From: Sipunculus nudus
Taxonomy: Eukaryota > Annelida > Sipuncula > Golfingiida > Sipunculidae
DNA: 64,000 bases
Assembly: GCA_026874595.1 (NCBI GenBank)
Contig: CM049314.1
Location: 63,214,800-63,278,799 of the forward strand
Direction: 5' to 3'
Shown here: positions 48,949 to 59,975 of the stretch, one piece after another
Position numbering within the stretch: position 1 is the first letter of the stretch
Layout: every line of letters starts with the position of its first letter
Notes under the pieces: generated by a model
What the model saw: only the letters and a program-made list of their open reading frames with translations
Databases searched by the model: none
Told to the model about the DNA's origin: nothing
Made by a program: the position numbers and the translations under genes

Positions 48949-50477
48949 GTAATATTTTGCGTGTTGTACCAATCTGCTAATTAGGATGGATCTTTACGTG
49001 TCTTATTATAGATGAACCGATAATAAATGGATGTGTATTTTGTGAACAACAAGAGGTTAACATATTAAATTGCGGTTATACATGTCCATATATCGGGTGA
49101 TTCAGAAATTAGTCCCGAACTTAAGGGGTTAATAATTTATTATACTGCATGTAAATTGTTATGGTTTGTGCAGAAAGATGTATATAACTAAAATATATCT
49201 TTAAACTTTCTTTGGTCTAGTTGTTCAACTTCCTAATTTATGAAAAAGATAAATTTGTATATCAAGTGCTCGGTACTGCATGATGTCCCCGGAGGTCGGA
49301 GTCAAGTGTCATCTGGGTACAAGACTTTGGGTACAGGTGTGATTGCTTCTTGCTCCGTGGTGATTAGGTCCATCCTTTTCATGCTAAAACCGATTTAATA
49401 TTCTGTTTGGTTGAGTTTGATGCCTTGCTGTGTACAGAATGTTTTTTAGCTCTGCTGATAAGGAATTGATCAAGTGTTGCTTCATGAAAACGGATGGAGA
49501 GGGGACGAATCGCAAAAGAAATTTCAGGGAATGAATGGAATCTACGTTTTTACTGAATAGATAATCAACATTTGAAAGAACACGTTCAGTCGAACGGTAG
49601 TATGGGAGTATCAGTCAAAGGACTGTAAGATCTCTGGCGAACACGAATTTCCCTCAAGCGAACATTCACAGGAGACCCAGAGGAAAATTGACAGCAACCA
49701 TTAGAAATTAATGCAACCTTCATTGCACAGATTAAAAAAAGACAAATTTCTTTATGACAAATTAATAATGATTACCGATAAAGCCATTACACCCTTACCC
49801 TATGAACTGTACCTGGATGACACTTAGCAACTACCGCCAGGTGCATCATGCAGTACCTTCCACTGGATATGAAAGAATTCATTGTACATTTTTTTCTTGC
49901 ATAAATCATTAGGTTGAATTCCGTTACGAATAATATTTTAGAAACCTGTTCCAGTTATATACATATTTTAACCAACTAATGCGCAATAACACAAATGCAG
50001 TTTTTATAAAATTATTTACCCCTAAAAATCGGGACGATATTCTTGAATTACCAGATATAAGATCAAAACGTAACGCCAAGTTCAGGTGTATGGTCAGGTA
50101 TATACAGGTTAGAGAAACGAAATTGATAAATATCATTTTGAGTATTTGTTAATCATGGGTAAATGCATAGTAATCGAATCCTACTATAAATTAAGGATTT
50201 GACGTGGTATAACAAATTTGTTCTCTTGGGGAAAAGATGCTCCCAGGACACCTTCCCCGGAGTGCTTTTGCGCTTTATAACCAGCCCGACTATCGAACCC
50301 TGACAGGTAGATTTCCCCCAGTTTCTCGAAACCGCTCATTGGGGCTTCCATTATGCGTTCACCCTTAACCCAGGCTGTCACTGGACTTATGTAAAATATG
50401 AATCTTATTAGGAAGATTTTATTCTAATTACATATATATACATATATATAAATATATGATATCAAAATATTAATATA

Positions 50478-50510
<33 letters not shown>

Positions 50511-51145
50511 ACTTAGTAATATATATTGTTTTTTATATATAAATCAAAGATTTTACTTCAACAAGAATAAAGCCATAGAAATGTAAATTATAAGTAAATA
50601 CAGTAGGATATGGGCGGGTTGCCACCTTGTTCAATATGTAGTGTAAGAAGAACATTTTGATGCAACTGGGGAGGCTGAGCGCTTTCGGGTTCGCTCTCTT
50701 AGTATGGATATGTATCAGCGATGCTATCTTCACGGAAAAGAAAACATTGCTATTCATTAATATCATAAAGACGAAAATTAAAAATAAATAAACTGTCGAT
50801 ATCCTTTGGAAGAAAATAAATTAATCTTAAATGTGAAATTTAATATGTAATTAATGGTAAAATAAATGGATAAAATAAGAGACCTTACAGCTCAGCAGGG
50901 AACGTGCGCCGCGGGCGCTGCCCTCTGCATCTATCACTTCCTTGCACACTGATAAGGCAGTCTTAGTCAAGTATCTATCTCTTTTCTTGTCATTAAAGCT
51001 TGTCTATGATTCAATATTTTTAAATTTTCGAAATTCATGATTTCATAAATTATTGGGAATAGAAAAAGTATAACATCACTTCAAGGAATGCAATTTTACA
51101 TTAAGATAACTTTGTAGTGAAACCAGAATATTTTTATCTCAACAG

Positions 51146-51274
51146 GAGGTAACATTGCTTTTAAAAAACCTGCCATGCAGAAGAGTACTTACAGTTCATT
51201 CAACGGTGCCGAACGTGCAGTGGACGGCTTGATCCGTAACACGAGTGTCCAAGAAGATCTCTGTGCATCTACAG
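51146..51274 (+). CDS. FA58C gene exon 2
   Basis: The acceptor is TTTTTATCTCAACAG and the donor GTACCA. It encodes the first strand of the FA58C domain (NIAFKKPAMQKSTYSS, then GAERAVDGLI and DLCAST), the characteristic opening of fucolectin-type domains, with the calcium-site region AVDG. Open throughout. Confidence 0.82.
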
Positions 51275-51989
51275 GTACCATCAGCAAATATTAACAGCAA
51301 CAAATTCCTACTCTAGAAACAAGACCTCATCTTCAAAAGTTATAAATCATTTCCCATTCTAGTAACAAACATAATGTCGGAGATCTCAAACACCCTCAAA
51401 GGGTCACATGATAACACAATTTTTAAAGCGGGGTCACGGTTAAACAACCCTTTCATATGTGACCTCTACATGTAAGCTACATGTAACATTCATCAAGAGC
51501 CCTATAATGATGAAATTGCCGTATGCCTCAACTGGAAAGTATTTATCGAATTTAAAGAAAAATGTAAGGGTTAACCAATTTACCTACAAATTTTATTAAC
51601 ATATTCCTTGATGGTATTTAACCGTTCGTAATATTTCAACAAATTCTGTTCATTACTTTACGCAATAATTTGTTACAGACAAACCGAGTGTACAGTGTTA
51701 TACATCCAACACCTGGAAATTTGCGAAAGATACAAATACATCACTTTGCCAGGATTTGAATCGATCTTTGATGTTTGCTACATAAAATGTATTTCATGCT
51801 TCACATAGTCATGGCTCATTTATTTACTGTACTCAATAACATCACCGAATGGTATTCTATTTACTTAATACCATTAATTGACTACCAACTGGATGTTATT
51901 CCAACCCTGTTACAAATATAGGCTCCAAGTCTCCATATATGAACTTTGTTTTGCAAAGTTAACAAGCTCCAAAACGTATACATTAATAG

Positions 51990-52082
51990 CTGACGCACTG
52001 GATACAGACGCCTGGTGGATGGTAGACCTTGGAAAGCTTTATATCATCAAAAACGTCACGGTCCACAACAGATAGGGAAGTT
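51990..52082 (+). CDS. FA58C gene exon 3, contains TAG
   Basis: Encodes DALDTDAWWMVDLGKLYIIK and NVTVHNR, then TAG at 52073-52075 and GS. The WWxVDLG and V.V.NR motifs are hallmarks of the family. The donor GTGAGT is strong. The acceptor (CATTAATAG) is weak, but its phase fits both neighbours. Confidence 0.75.
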
Positions 52083-52421
52083 GTGAGTAACGTTTGCTTT
52101 ACATAAACACATGTTCAACATGAATATATCAGCATCCAATGACAGAGGAAAATACTCATTTTTTATTCTAACTCTATTTTATTCTATAAAACCGATGGAA
52201 ACCCATGTACTTTATTTTAATGAGTAAAATTCGAAAAGAACGCAAACACAACGTCCACATTGTGATTATATAATATTTCAGAAAATGATAACATATTTGG
52301 GGATCTTTTGATTTTGAATTGTTAATGTGGAAAACAAACTTTCCATTTTCTTCGGCTGATGTATCCATCGATTATATCGATCAAAATAAGATATGTTTGT
52401 ATATCATGAAAAATATTGTAG

Positions 52422-52664
52422 TTTACCGTCTGAGGGATTTTTGGATCCGTATCGGAAACAGCAGTGACATTGCTGAGCATGTTGACTGCACGTTTAAGTC
52501 TGGGTGGTTTAAACAAGCTTCGTCTGAGATATTTACGTGTAACAGGACCCTGACGGGCTGCTGGGTCAGCATACAGAGGACCAATGATTACGGTGAAAAC
52601 GGCAAATGACAGCAAGGCTACCTCCAACTCTGTGAAGTACAGGTCTACGGTTATGAGTACGGTG
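52422..52664 (+). CDS. FA58C gene exon 4, contains TGA
   Basis: Encodes YRLRDFWIRIGNSSD, two internal Cys (DCTF, FTCNRT), GCWVSIQRT and YLQLCEVQVYGYEYG, the end of the FA58C fold. TGA at 52607-52609 falls between GENGK and QQGYLQLCEV. The donor GTGAGT is strong. Confidence 0.8.
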
Positions 52665-53050
52665 GTGAGTACATTTGTATCTTAAGACATCTGTGTCGGC
52701 CACCATCGGCCTTCATCTATTTATTTTATCTATTCATTTATTTCAAACATCTTTTACCAGGAAAGCCTATATTCAGCTCATTTGCTGGTTTTCAACAGGG
52801 TCCTGGATAAAGTTAGAACATATAAAATGAATAAAATATACATCATACAGATACAGATTAAACGTGACATAGTGCTATATATATTATATACATAGTTCAA
52901 TACAAAGCGCGAACGATAAAGAGTTGTTATGCAGTAATGGAACAAGGTCGTTACACAGAAGACAAATAAGAAAATAAATCAGGTATCTGTTTACGTCTTC
53001 TTCCTTAACTTCTCTTGGAAGCCTTTCTATCGACACATACCCGTCTCGTC

Positions 53051-53053
<3 letters not shown>
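52665..53053 (+). other. Intron with dispersed-repeat-like sequence
   Basis: Contains TTTATTTCAAACATCTTTTACCAGGAAAGCC and CAACAGGGTCCTGG at about 52735-52810. The wording looks like part of a dispersed repeat, but no second copy lies in this window. Confidence 0.35.

Positions 53054-53116
<63 letters not shown>
53054..53116. repeat. (TA)n microsatellite at the insertion site of a Tigger-like MITE
   Basis: A pure TA tract that stops exactly at the CAG of the element's left terminal repeat; the tract resumes at 54003. Confidence 0.95.
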
Positions 53117-53119
<3 letters not shown>

Positions 53120-53999
53120 TAGAACGCCTGCTAACGGCCACGCCTCAATAACGGTCAATACGTCGACCGTTATATTTCATTATCATTTTGTTGTCAATTA
53201 CGGTCACTCCTCTATTCCGTATTACGGCAAGGTCTCTCGGTCCCGCAGGCCGGGAAACGCCTCAATTACGGTCAAGGGCAGTGACTCCGTGACATGGGAA
53301 CAACAAATCGAGCGGCCACTTCTGACCACAATATCATTACACAAGTGTCCGCTCTCACATATTCCTGTCTGTTAATGAGAGCCCCTCTACCGTGACTGAG
53401 TTGTTTGACAAGTATAGCCAGCGTCGGACTATGCACAATAGTAAGGCATGTGTTCCCACCTGCAAGTATGTTTGGGAATCAGTCGTGCGAGCCTGTTCTT
53501 AATCAGGGTGTTTGTCATTTAATTAACGAATGACAATCAGCGGGTCCCGATGATTATGTCCACAGAAAACGTGAGGCAAACTGTGGATCTTTAAACTTTC
53601 TTTAATGTCCTTGTGAACACGTACATCAAACGAAACCAGTGCGGCAAACATCGCACAATTTACTCATACTTGAATAATTATGAATGCAAAATAAACGTTA
53701 AAATTGTACAAATATTATGGATATACAATCTGTAATTTAATAACAAACACTGTATTTTTATATATTGTTGGTAATTGTTATAAATAGGGTTGACGTGATT
53801 GTAAATATTTTATTTTTTTATTGATAACAGTAAATATACTAATACTCTGTATATGCGTTTTTTATTGATTGTAATAAAGATTTGAACTTGGTTTTGTGAA
53901 ACATTTTAACCCCCTATCCGGGTGTCCTGTATAACGGCCACTCCTGTATTAAGGCCACTTTAATACAGTCCCGATGGTGACCGTAATACAGGCGTTCTA

Positions 54000-54002
<3 letters not shown>
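53117..54002. mobile_element. Tigger/pogo-like non-autonomous DNA transposon (886 bp)
   Basis: The left end CAGTAGAACGCCTG and right end CAGGCGTTCTACTG are perfect 14-bp inverted repeats. Beyond them, ACGGCCACGCCTC and ATAACGGTCAAT on the left mirror GACCGTAATA, AACGGCCACTCCTG on the right. Both ends are flanked by TA, the target used by the Tc1/mariner/pogo superfamily, here inside a (TA)n tract. CAG at the tips fits the Tigger group. No transposase domain could be read, so it is a long MITE or deleted element. It lies in an intron of the FA58C gene. Confidence 0.88.

Positions 54003-54045
<43 letters not shown>
54003..54045. repeat. (TA)n microsatellite
   Basis: Continuation of the TA tract on the right side of the Tigger-like element. 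Confidence 0.95.
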
Positions 54046-54048
<3 letters not shown>

Positions 54049-55607
54049 CTACCATATAAATGCTACCAGCGAACAATGCAGCAAACAGCAATATGTTACT
54101 ACATGCGGATTTCCTGTTACCTTGGCCTTTTAGTATTAGGTACAGGTCAGAGCGATTTTACTAGATTTATAATTTCGGTATAAACCCGTTTAGCATATTT
54201 TACAGGAATATCGAAGGTATTTAAAGTGATTGGTAATTGACAATGGCTACTTTTACTATCATTCATCAAACATTATTCTGATAAAAATTCCGACCAGGGA
54301 TATATCATAAACTTAAATGGCTACATCGTCATATGTACATATATGCAAAGCACATAAATAAGCCAATAAACGGCCTATACTATGAACGTCGCCTTGCCAA
54401 CAATGAAGCATGTCTTTGCCTGTATTGACAATATATACAACTATATAAAACAAGGCTTACATAACGGGCTGGTAAATTGGTTCAGATCGATAGAAAATTT
54501 CAAATCGTTTCAATTCCTTATGACACCAAAGGTAGTTTGTTAAGTTGGATATTTTGGTGGAATTTAAATCACATGTTTTCTGTAACTGAATGGCCCATTA
54601 TCCTTTCAGGTCATTGCTTACAGAGGCATTTTATGACACCAAAGGTAGTTTGCCAATTTGAATATTTTGATGGAATTATTTCTGCACTGTGTTTGAGGTT
54701 TCCTATTACCAGTTGAGAGAAGGCTTATATATGAGTCCAACAAAATGTGATTAATAAAAACATAATGCTGATGTAATATTTTCATATTTACATTCACCTG
54801 CACAGTGAGGGCCAAACGTGGACAAATCAGTATAAACTTCCGAAAATACATCACGAAATCTGTGTGTTTAAATAATTACTTGTCGGAGTAGAATTTGGCA
54901 AATTTTCCACCCTTTAAGTAGCTTGGTTGTTTTGATAGTATGAAATAAAGTATATTCATTATTGGTTTAAGTTCAGGATTTCTCATTTATTCCCATATTG
55001 GTCACTTTATCAATGCAGCCATAGCATGGGATTTGTTTGCAATGAAAAAGTACAAAATACAATAGAACTTTTTATCCCAACCTCAGAAAAACAGAGGTCC
55101 TGCTCCATCCAGCTCCCCCCCCCCCTCCCCTATAAAAACAAGTCCCATGGGCTATTATGTCCAAACGTCCATTTATTGAGATATATATCGAACCGTTTAT
55201 TTTTCCATATTCTAGAATATCACAAGTGCTGTGTTTTGTTCGTAAAATACTCTCTATTGTCTAGAACAAGCACATGAGAACATATTTATCTATGTGTTTT
55301 TTATGACCTTTAACTTGATCATTGGCGATTCCGATAAGTATAATATAACGCTCCACATTAATGATGATTGGGCATGTAATAACAAATAATGCATAAATTA
55401 ATACTTTTTTCATTAGATTTTCCTTGAGGAAACTGTTAAAAAAAAAGTTTGATCAAAGGAAAAGACGAGTATATGATCTAATAAATAACAGCAGTTTTGT
55501 TGTATATATCAGGAATATTAACTTTGTGAATACGGCCGTCTGTTGAGATTAATCATCTTTAATATCACTGAAGAAAAATAAACAATCCACGTGTTTCTTA
55601 TTTAAAG
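54046..55607 (+). other. Intron of the FA58C gene (rest)
   Basis: The phrase TTATGACACCAAAGGTAGTTTG occurs twice (about 54518 and 54632) with similar following sequence, a local tandem duplication of about 114 bp. A C-rich run lies near 55115-55130. No hydrophobic exon was found. Confidence 0.45.
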
Positions 55608-55661
55608 TGACAACACGGAGACCACCTTTTGCAGCAACATCAAAATCCACCAGTCGGAAAG
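55608..55661 (+). CDS. FA58C gene exon 5: linker
   Basis: 54 bases encoding TTRRPPFAATSKSTSRK between split Val and Glu codons, with acceptor TTTAAAG and donor GTATCG. The exon has the same 1-1 phase symmetry as the others. It was chosen on phase and composition, so it is less certain than the FA58C exons. Confidence 0.55.
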
Positions 55662-56310
55662 GTATCGTTCAGTATTTTATGTAATTAGTATAGGTGCGGT
55701 AATAATAATATGGCATTATTAAAGGAACTTTCTTTTGATCTATAACCCAAAAGCTTACAAGTTTACTATTCTACACTTAAGTCTTCGCATGTGGAGATGG
55801 AGAGGCTATATATTAAAAAGTGTATTTTAGCATACTGAATATACATTGGGTGAACATCCTGCCAATTTCTATTCCGGCTGTTACCTTAACGCCCAGAAAA
55901 ATAATGTAAATTCGTTAATGTGAGGGAGCTAAAGCCTAGCATATTTTTTTTAATAAGTCCGAAATAAATCGTTGACATTGTAAAGAATTTTCCGGCCCAG
56001 TGTTATCCTTAAAAAGATAAGCCAATATTGTAGCAATGTTTCATCATTCGTGTTAAGGGATATGACCAGGTGAAACCTAAAGTCCGTTCAAATCTGCTGC
56101 TGTGTACGCTCAATCGGTGGGTATGCAGACAAAAGCCGGAAGGTGAAACATTAGCGTCATATTTGAAGGTTTAGTTCAGCAGATGAAAAACATGAAAAAA
56201 AGAGGATTTTTGATGTGCACGCTGTCCACACTAATAACGTAAAGGAAAACCAGGTTCACGAATAAAAATCTGTTTGTTCTGTTATCTTACCTTGCTGAAA
56301 TTTTTTTTTC

Positions 56311-56330
56311 GGGGGGGGGGGGGGGGGGGG
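56311..56330. repeat. Poly-G run
   Basis: Twenty consecutive G within an intron of the FA58C gene, preceded by a T run. Confidence 0.95.
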
Positions 56331-56767
56331 CTCTGCTTCTGTGTTCTATAGGTTTACCCCTATAATCAAAGCATGGAGATCTTTCCTGGGAATCTTAGGT
56401 GAGGTGAGGGAAGGTCAGATGTTTCACGGTTGCACTTTCAAGAATAAAGACCCTGCAGGCTTATTGGTCAGACTGTGCCCCAAAGTCGTGTATACTTTGT
56501 GTATACAATGTATGCAATGTCATCTGCAGGTTATGATGAGCTAAGTTCCATTCCTACAAAGTTGTCTCTCCCTGTGATTATATGCATGCATTATATTTAC
56601 CACCTACATGAAGAAAAAAATGGTTAATATTCCAACATTAAAGTTACCCTTACACAGATCCCGCCTTGATTCTTTCAATAAGCAGAAAAATGTTGAACGT
56701 GTTGGGTCCGGGTGATAACTGAAGTAAATAAGTCAAGTCAATGATATTATTTTTCTTCCCTGAATAG

Positions 56768-56827
56768 AACTTGCTGACACGACAGCGGTAGCTCCAGCCT
56801 CAACTATGCGCCTGACAAATAAAACAA
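56768..56827 (+). CDS. FA58C gene exon 6: linker
   Basis: 60 bases encoding LADTTAVAPASTMRLTNKT. The acceptor TTTTTCTTCCCTGAATAG is strong and the donor GTAAGA is near consensus. The peptide is rich in Thr, Ala and Ser, as in juxtamembrane stalks. Confidence 0.65.
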
Positions 56828-56944
56828 GTAAGAACATTAGTACTAAAAAAAAATAAGAAATAATATAAAGTTACAAAAACTTTGATTTTCAAAGTTTTGT
56901 GTAACAAACTTAAAAATTTGGTCAAAATCTTGCATTGTAGGTAT

Positions 56945-56970
<26 letters not shown>
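56945..56970. repeat. (TA)n microsatellite
   Basis: Short TA tract in the last intron of the FA58C gene. Confidence 0.9.
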
Positions 56971-56977
<7 letters not shown>

Positions 56978-57448
56978 ATAATATAAAATTAAGTTAATGA
57001 GACTAAACACTCATTCTTAGTAGAATTATAATACAGGAATACTGTTTTTTAAATATTGGACTTTGAGAGAGAGACAGATAAAGTGGCTTTAATAAAATAT
57101 AGCGAAAAGGGTAGTCGAAACAGTTATGTTTTGAAAATATGAATCACGTTGACGTTTATTAATCTGAAATAAGATCCTTTTAACAGGTACTTCGCTTGTA
57201 CCTCACAATTACACAAACCTACAAAAATTATAAATTGCTTGATAACATATACTACTACTTAAAATTCAAATCCTTATGTTATACTTATCAGATTTAAAAG
57301 TTCACAAGAATTTATTTTCTAGAATTTTAAGGACTTTGTTATTTATATCTTAATATTTCAAACTTAACTCTAAAATATTGAAACTCCAAAACATCTCATT
57401 TAAATTGAAAAAATATAGCTTTCAGTTCCATATATTTGTCTATTTTAG

Positions 57449-57585
57449 GAAAAAGGGACGCAACAATATCAAATGGTGCGGTGGTGACACCTGTTGAACC
57501 CGTACGACAGAGAAATGATCTGCGCCTTTCACTGCCGCACGACTACGTTAACTTAGAGTCTGGACCATATATTGAGCTGCATTAA
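57449..57585 (+). CDS. FA58C gene exon 7: C-terminal tail with two YxxL motifs
   Basis: After the acceptor TGTCTATTTTAG, the frame fixed by exon 6 is open to TAA at 57583-57585. It reads RDATISNGAVVTPVEP, VRQRNDLRLSLPHDYV and NLESGPYIELH. YVNL and YIEL resemble SH2-docking or sorting motifs in cytoplasmic tails. The YVN part fits the Grb2-type YxN rule. The lack of a membrane exon before it is unexplained. Confidence 0.65.
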
Positions 57586-58037
57586 AGGATAGAGGGGCGT
57601 CTTTTTTTATGAATAGGTCAGAAAGTAGATGAAAAACGATTAATCAAATTATTTATGAGCATGTTCGTAAAATCCCGCTTCTTCTCGGTTGACTGCCGAA
57701 ATAAGACGAGACATGTGGTCTAGTCACTGACACCTTATGAAACGCGACCAGAAGCAGTAACTAGATCGAGTTAATAACATTTCTGTCAAATTTCGCTTAT
57801 TTTCATTAGACAGCAGATGTTGACGCAAGTTTCAGTCGTGTCACTGAAATCTTATCAAGTGTTACCCAAAGCAGAAAGATATATCTTTCCAAATTTCTTT
57901 TCATGAATTTTCTTTTTTTCTCTCTCTCTCTTCCTGTTAAGTTCGTATTTGTTCTAGGTCTCATATGTGACGGATTTTCCAAAACTTATCTTCGGACATA
58001 TTAATATTCGTAGGTGGCAGATGTGCATATATTTATA
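57586..58037. other. 3' flank of the FA58C gene
   Basis: Probably 3' untranslated sequence and spacer. No clear AATAAA signal stands out just after the stop codon. Confidence 0.4.
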
Positions 58038-58210
58038 CTGAAACTTGTGTAATTAGACCACCTGCACAGGTCTAAAGTGGTCTTAATACAGAGGTTGTGT
58101 TATTAGACAAGTCAGTTATAGTCAGTGTGAACACTTTCGGTTCACTCAAGGGTTGTCTTAATATCCAGCTTGTCTCATAGGACAGGTGGTCTTTTACACA
58201 TATTCCACTG
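58038..58210. mobile_element. Small TA-flanked MITE (about 173 bp)
   Basis: The left end (CTGAAACTTGTGTAATTAGACCACCTG) and the complement of the right end (CAGTGGAATATGTGTAAAAGACCACCTG) form imperfect inverted repeats of about 28 bp. TA lies on both sides (58036-58037 and 58211-58212). Subterminal words GGTCTTAAT and GTCTTAAT recur inside. The CAGT tip is intact only at the right end. It is probably another Tc1/pogo-superfamily derivative, distinct in sequence from the 886-bp element. Confidence 0.72.
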
Positions 58211-58214
58211 TATA

Positions 58215-59180
58215 TATCTATATATGGCTTCCGCTAGAAAGGTTATCCTACTAAAATATACAGTATGATTCAGTTTAATCATATGAAGATGTTTAGAAGT
58301 ACAACTATAATTAGTGTATACTGACATGTGAAATGACATGGGGAACTTATACACGACACGCTTGAATAATTAGATTTCATGTTCATTGCATTTATTGTTT
58401 ATCCAGGATTATTCAGAAAATTGTTAAATATACATAATATATATATGCGGCCAGTTAAGTATTATCATATATATATATATATATATGTACATGTGAACAT
58501 GTGTACATGTGAATATATACAAAGACATATATACCGTGAGCTTAACGTAGATCGACAAAACCCAGGTGTAATGTACCTGATGATGAAATACAGGATGTAA
58601 TGGAATACACCATGTTTATAATTGTTTAACCTCGATTTAGCTTCCGCGTGTGTGATTATTAAAATTCTACTACCATCTCCGTTTTAAAGACACCTTAATC
58701 ATTTACTGTGGTTTCTCTACTGTTTGCGAGGGTTTATTTCTCGATATCCCTGAATGGGAAACAATCCCATCAACTGAGATAAACATCAAGGGGTGGTGCA
58801 TCTGTATACACAGATACATTAGGTACATCACGTTAAAAACATGGTTCATTAATCAGCAAACCTATTCTATTATGGTATTGGAACCGGCCAATGCAAACAC
58901 ACATTATCTATTGTAAAATATGCGGTGATTACAGTGAATATGTCGACTAGCACAGGTGTCTTTATATATTGACTGTAACAGTAATTAGTGAAGTTTTGTT
59001 GGCTTTATTTTATAATACAAACTAATCCCTCGGCTTTTGCCTAAGTTTTATATAGATTCTGATGCAGTTGCGAAAATGAAATCCTCGCGAAAAATGTCAA
59101 AAAGACGATATCACGCAACTTCAGCCTCGCAAATACAAGGACAGCTACAGTATACGCACATACAGAACCCCAGACTTCAT
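58215..59180. other. No recognised gene
   Basis: AT-rich with a short (TA)n near 58470-58486. The open frames at 58379-58600 and 59037-59219 have no recognisable domain. Confidence 0.45.
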
Positions 59181-59183
59181 GAA

Positions 59184-59425
59184 AGGGCGGTAGCACACCA
59201 TCATCCTTTCGTCAACTAGGCCCCGTGAAACGCACCTTTGGGTCCTACGTGTGAATAATCCCTATTCTCGGATTATACACTTTAAAAAAGCGCATCCGTG
59301 CATGAGTGGATCCTGATCGTGGGGCACAGCCTTCCCATTAAAGGTGCAGAGCGATAACTACATAGGTGGTGACCGATCGTGAAAAACTTTCACTCGGGTG
59401 AGATTCAAACTTACGATCCCCTTTG
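59184..59425 (-). mobile_element. SINE-like repeat with tRNA-like parts, copy 2
   Basis: Second copy of the element at 5718-6010, in the same orientation: AGGGCGGTAGCAC, GCACCTTTGGGTCCTACGTGTG, GTGGGGCACAGCCTTCCCATT, GATCGTGAAAAACTTTCAC and GTGAGATTCAAAC. The B-box equivalent is GTTTGAATCTCAC on the minus strand, more decayed than in copy 1. Internal indels are visible in the middle. Confidence 0.65.
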
Positions 59426-59621
59426 CTTTTGGTGCTTTGCTTTGCCTCTAGTCTAGTCACTGCATGTGTGCACTGTTTACATGATGCCCTCATCATGTAC
59501 GTTATAAAGACTGTTTTTTTTTGTTAGGGCACATAGAATAAATATAAAATAATGTTTACATACACTACAAATAGTCTAATACAGCTGTATAGGAAGTGAC
59601 GATTCAGCTAAATGATCTGTA

Positions 59622-59623
<2 letters not shown>

Positions 59624-59673
<50 letters not shown>
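59624..59673. repeat. (TA)n microsatellite
   Basis: About 25 uninterrupted TA units. Confidence 0.95.
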
Positions 59674-59676
<3 letters not shown>

Positions 59677-59837
59677 AGTATTTCCGATTAAATTATGAAA
59701 AAAAAAGATAAGCCATAAAGATGAGCAATAGAAAAAAGTTTGGCATTCCAAGAGCTAGGCAGCCATGTTATTAATGTTTTCAATAAAACATACAATAAAA
59801 GAATTTTTCACAAATATTGCACCTTCTCAGTTGTGTG

Positions 59838-59975
59838 TGAATCCGTTACGTCAGATGAACACTAACTGTATGAGGCCAGAAGTGTAGGAAATGTATGACG
59901 CCAGAAGAGTGTTCAATGTTTGACGTCAAATGAGCAGTAAATATGTGACGTCAGAAGAGTAGTAACTGTATGATG
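59838..59975. repeat. 25-bp minisatellite, left part (TGACGTCA units)
   Basis: About five units of the same 25-bp repeat as at 60486-61015, with perfect TGACGTCA in two (near 59925 and 59948). It is separated from the main array by about 510 bp of unrelated sequence. Confidence 0.8.

Larger units (their letters stand above)
48894..57585 (+). pseudogene. FA58C (fucolectin-like discoidin) secreted or receptor protein, seven exons, two in-frame stops
   Basis: Seven exons were joined by eye: 48894-48948, 51146-51274, 51990-52082, 52422-52664, 55608-55661, 56768-56827 and 57449-57585. Every junction is phase 1 with GT/AG ends. The product has an 18-residue signal peptide (MILLLIELLILLHVTSTS) and one F5/8 type C domain spanning exons 2-4 (NIAFKKPAMQKSTYSSFNG, AVDG, AWWMVDLGK, VTVHNR, LRDFWIRIG, YLQLCEVQVYG). 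A Thr/Ser/Pro-rich linker (exons 5-6) and a C-terminal exon ending DYVNLESGPYIELH follow. Such domains bind carbohydrate or lipid at the cell surface. In-frame TAG (52073-52075) and TGA (52607-52609) would truncate it, so it is called a probable pseudogene; editing or assembly error are alternatives. No transmembrane exon was found. The exon 3 acceptor has a poor pyrimidine tract. Confidence 0.75.

Noticed and set aside
50184-50381. GC-richer minus-strand frame with a TTCGA word, considered as a tRNA or small gene
   Set aside because: No cloverleaf can be drawn around the word and the peptide matches no family.
57449-57585. Tail read as a classical ITAM
   Set aside because: The two YxxL motifs are only four residues apart, while ITAMs need six to eight, so I describe them only as YxxL motifs.
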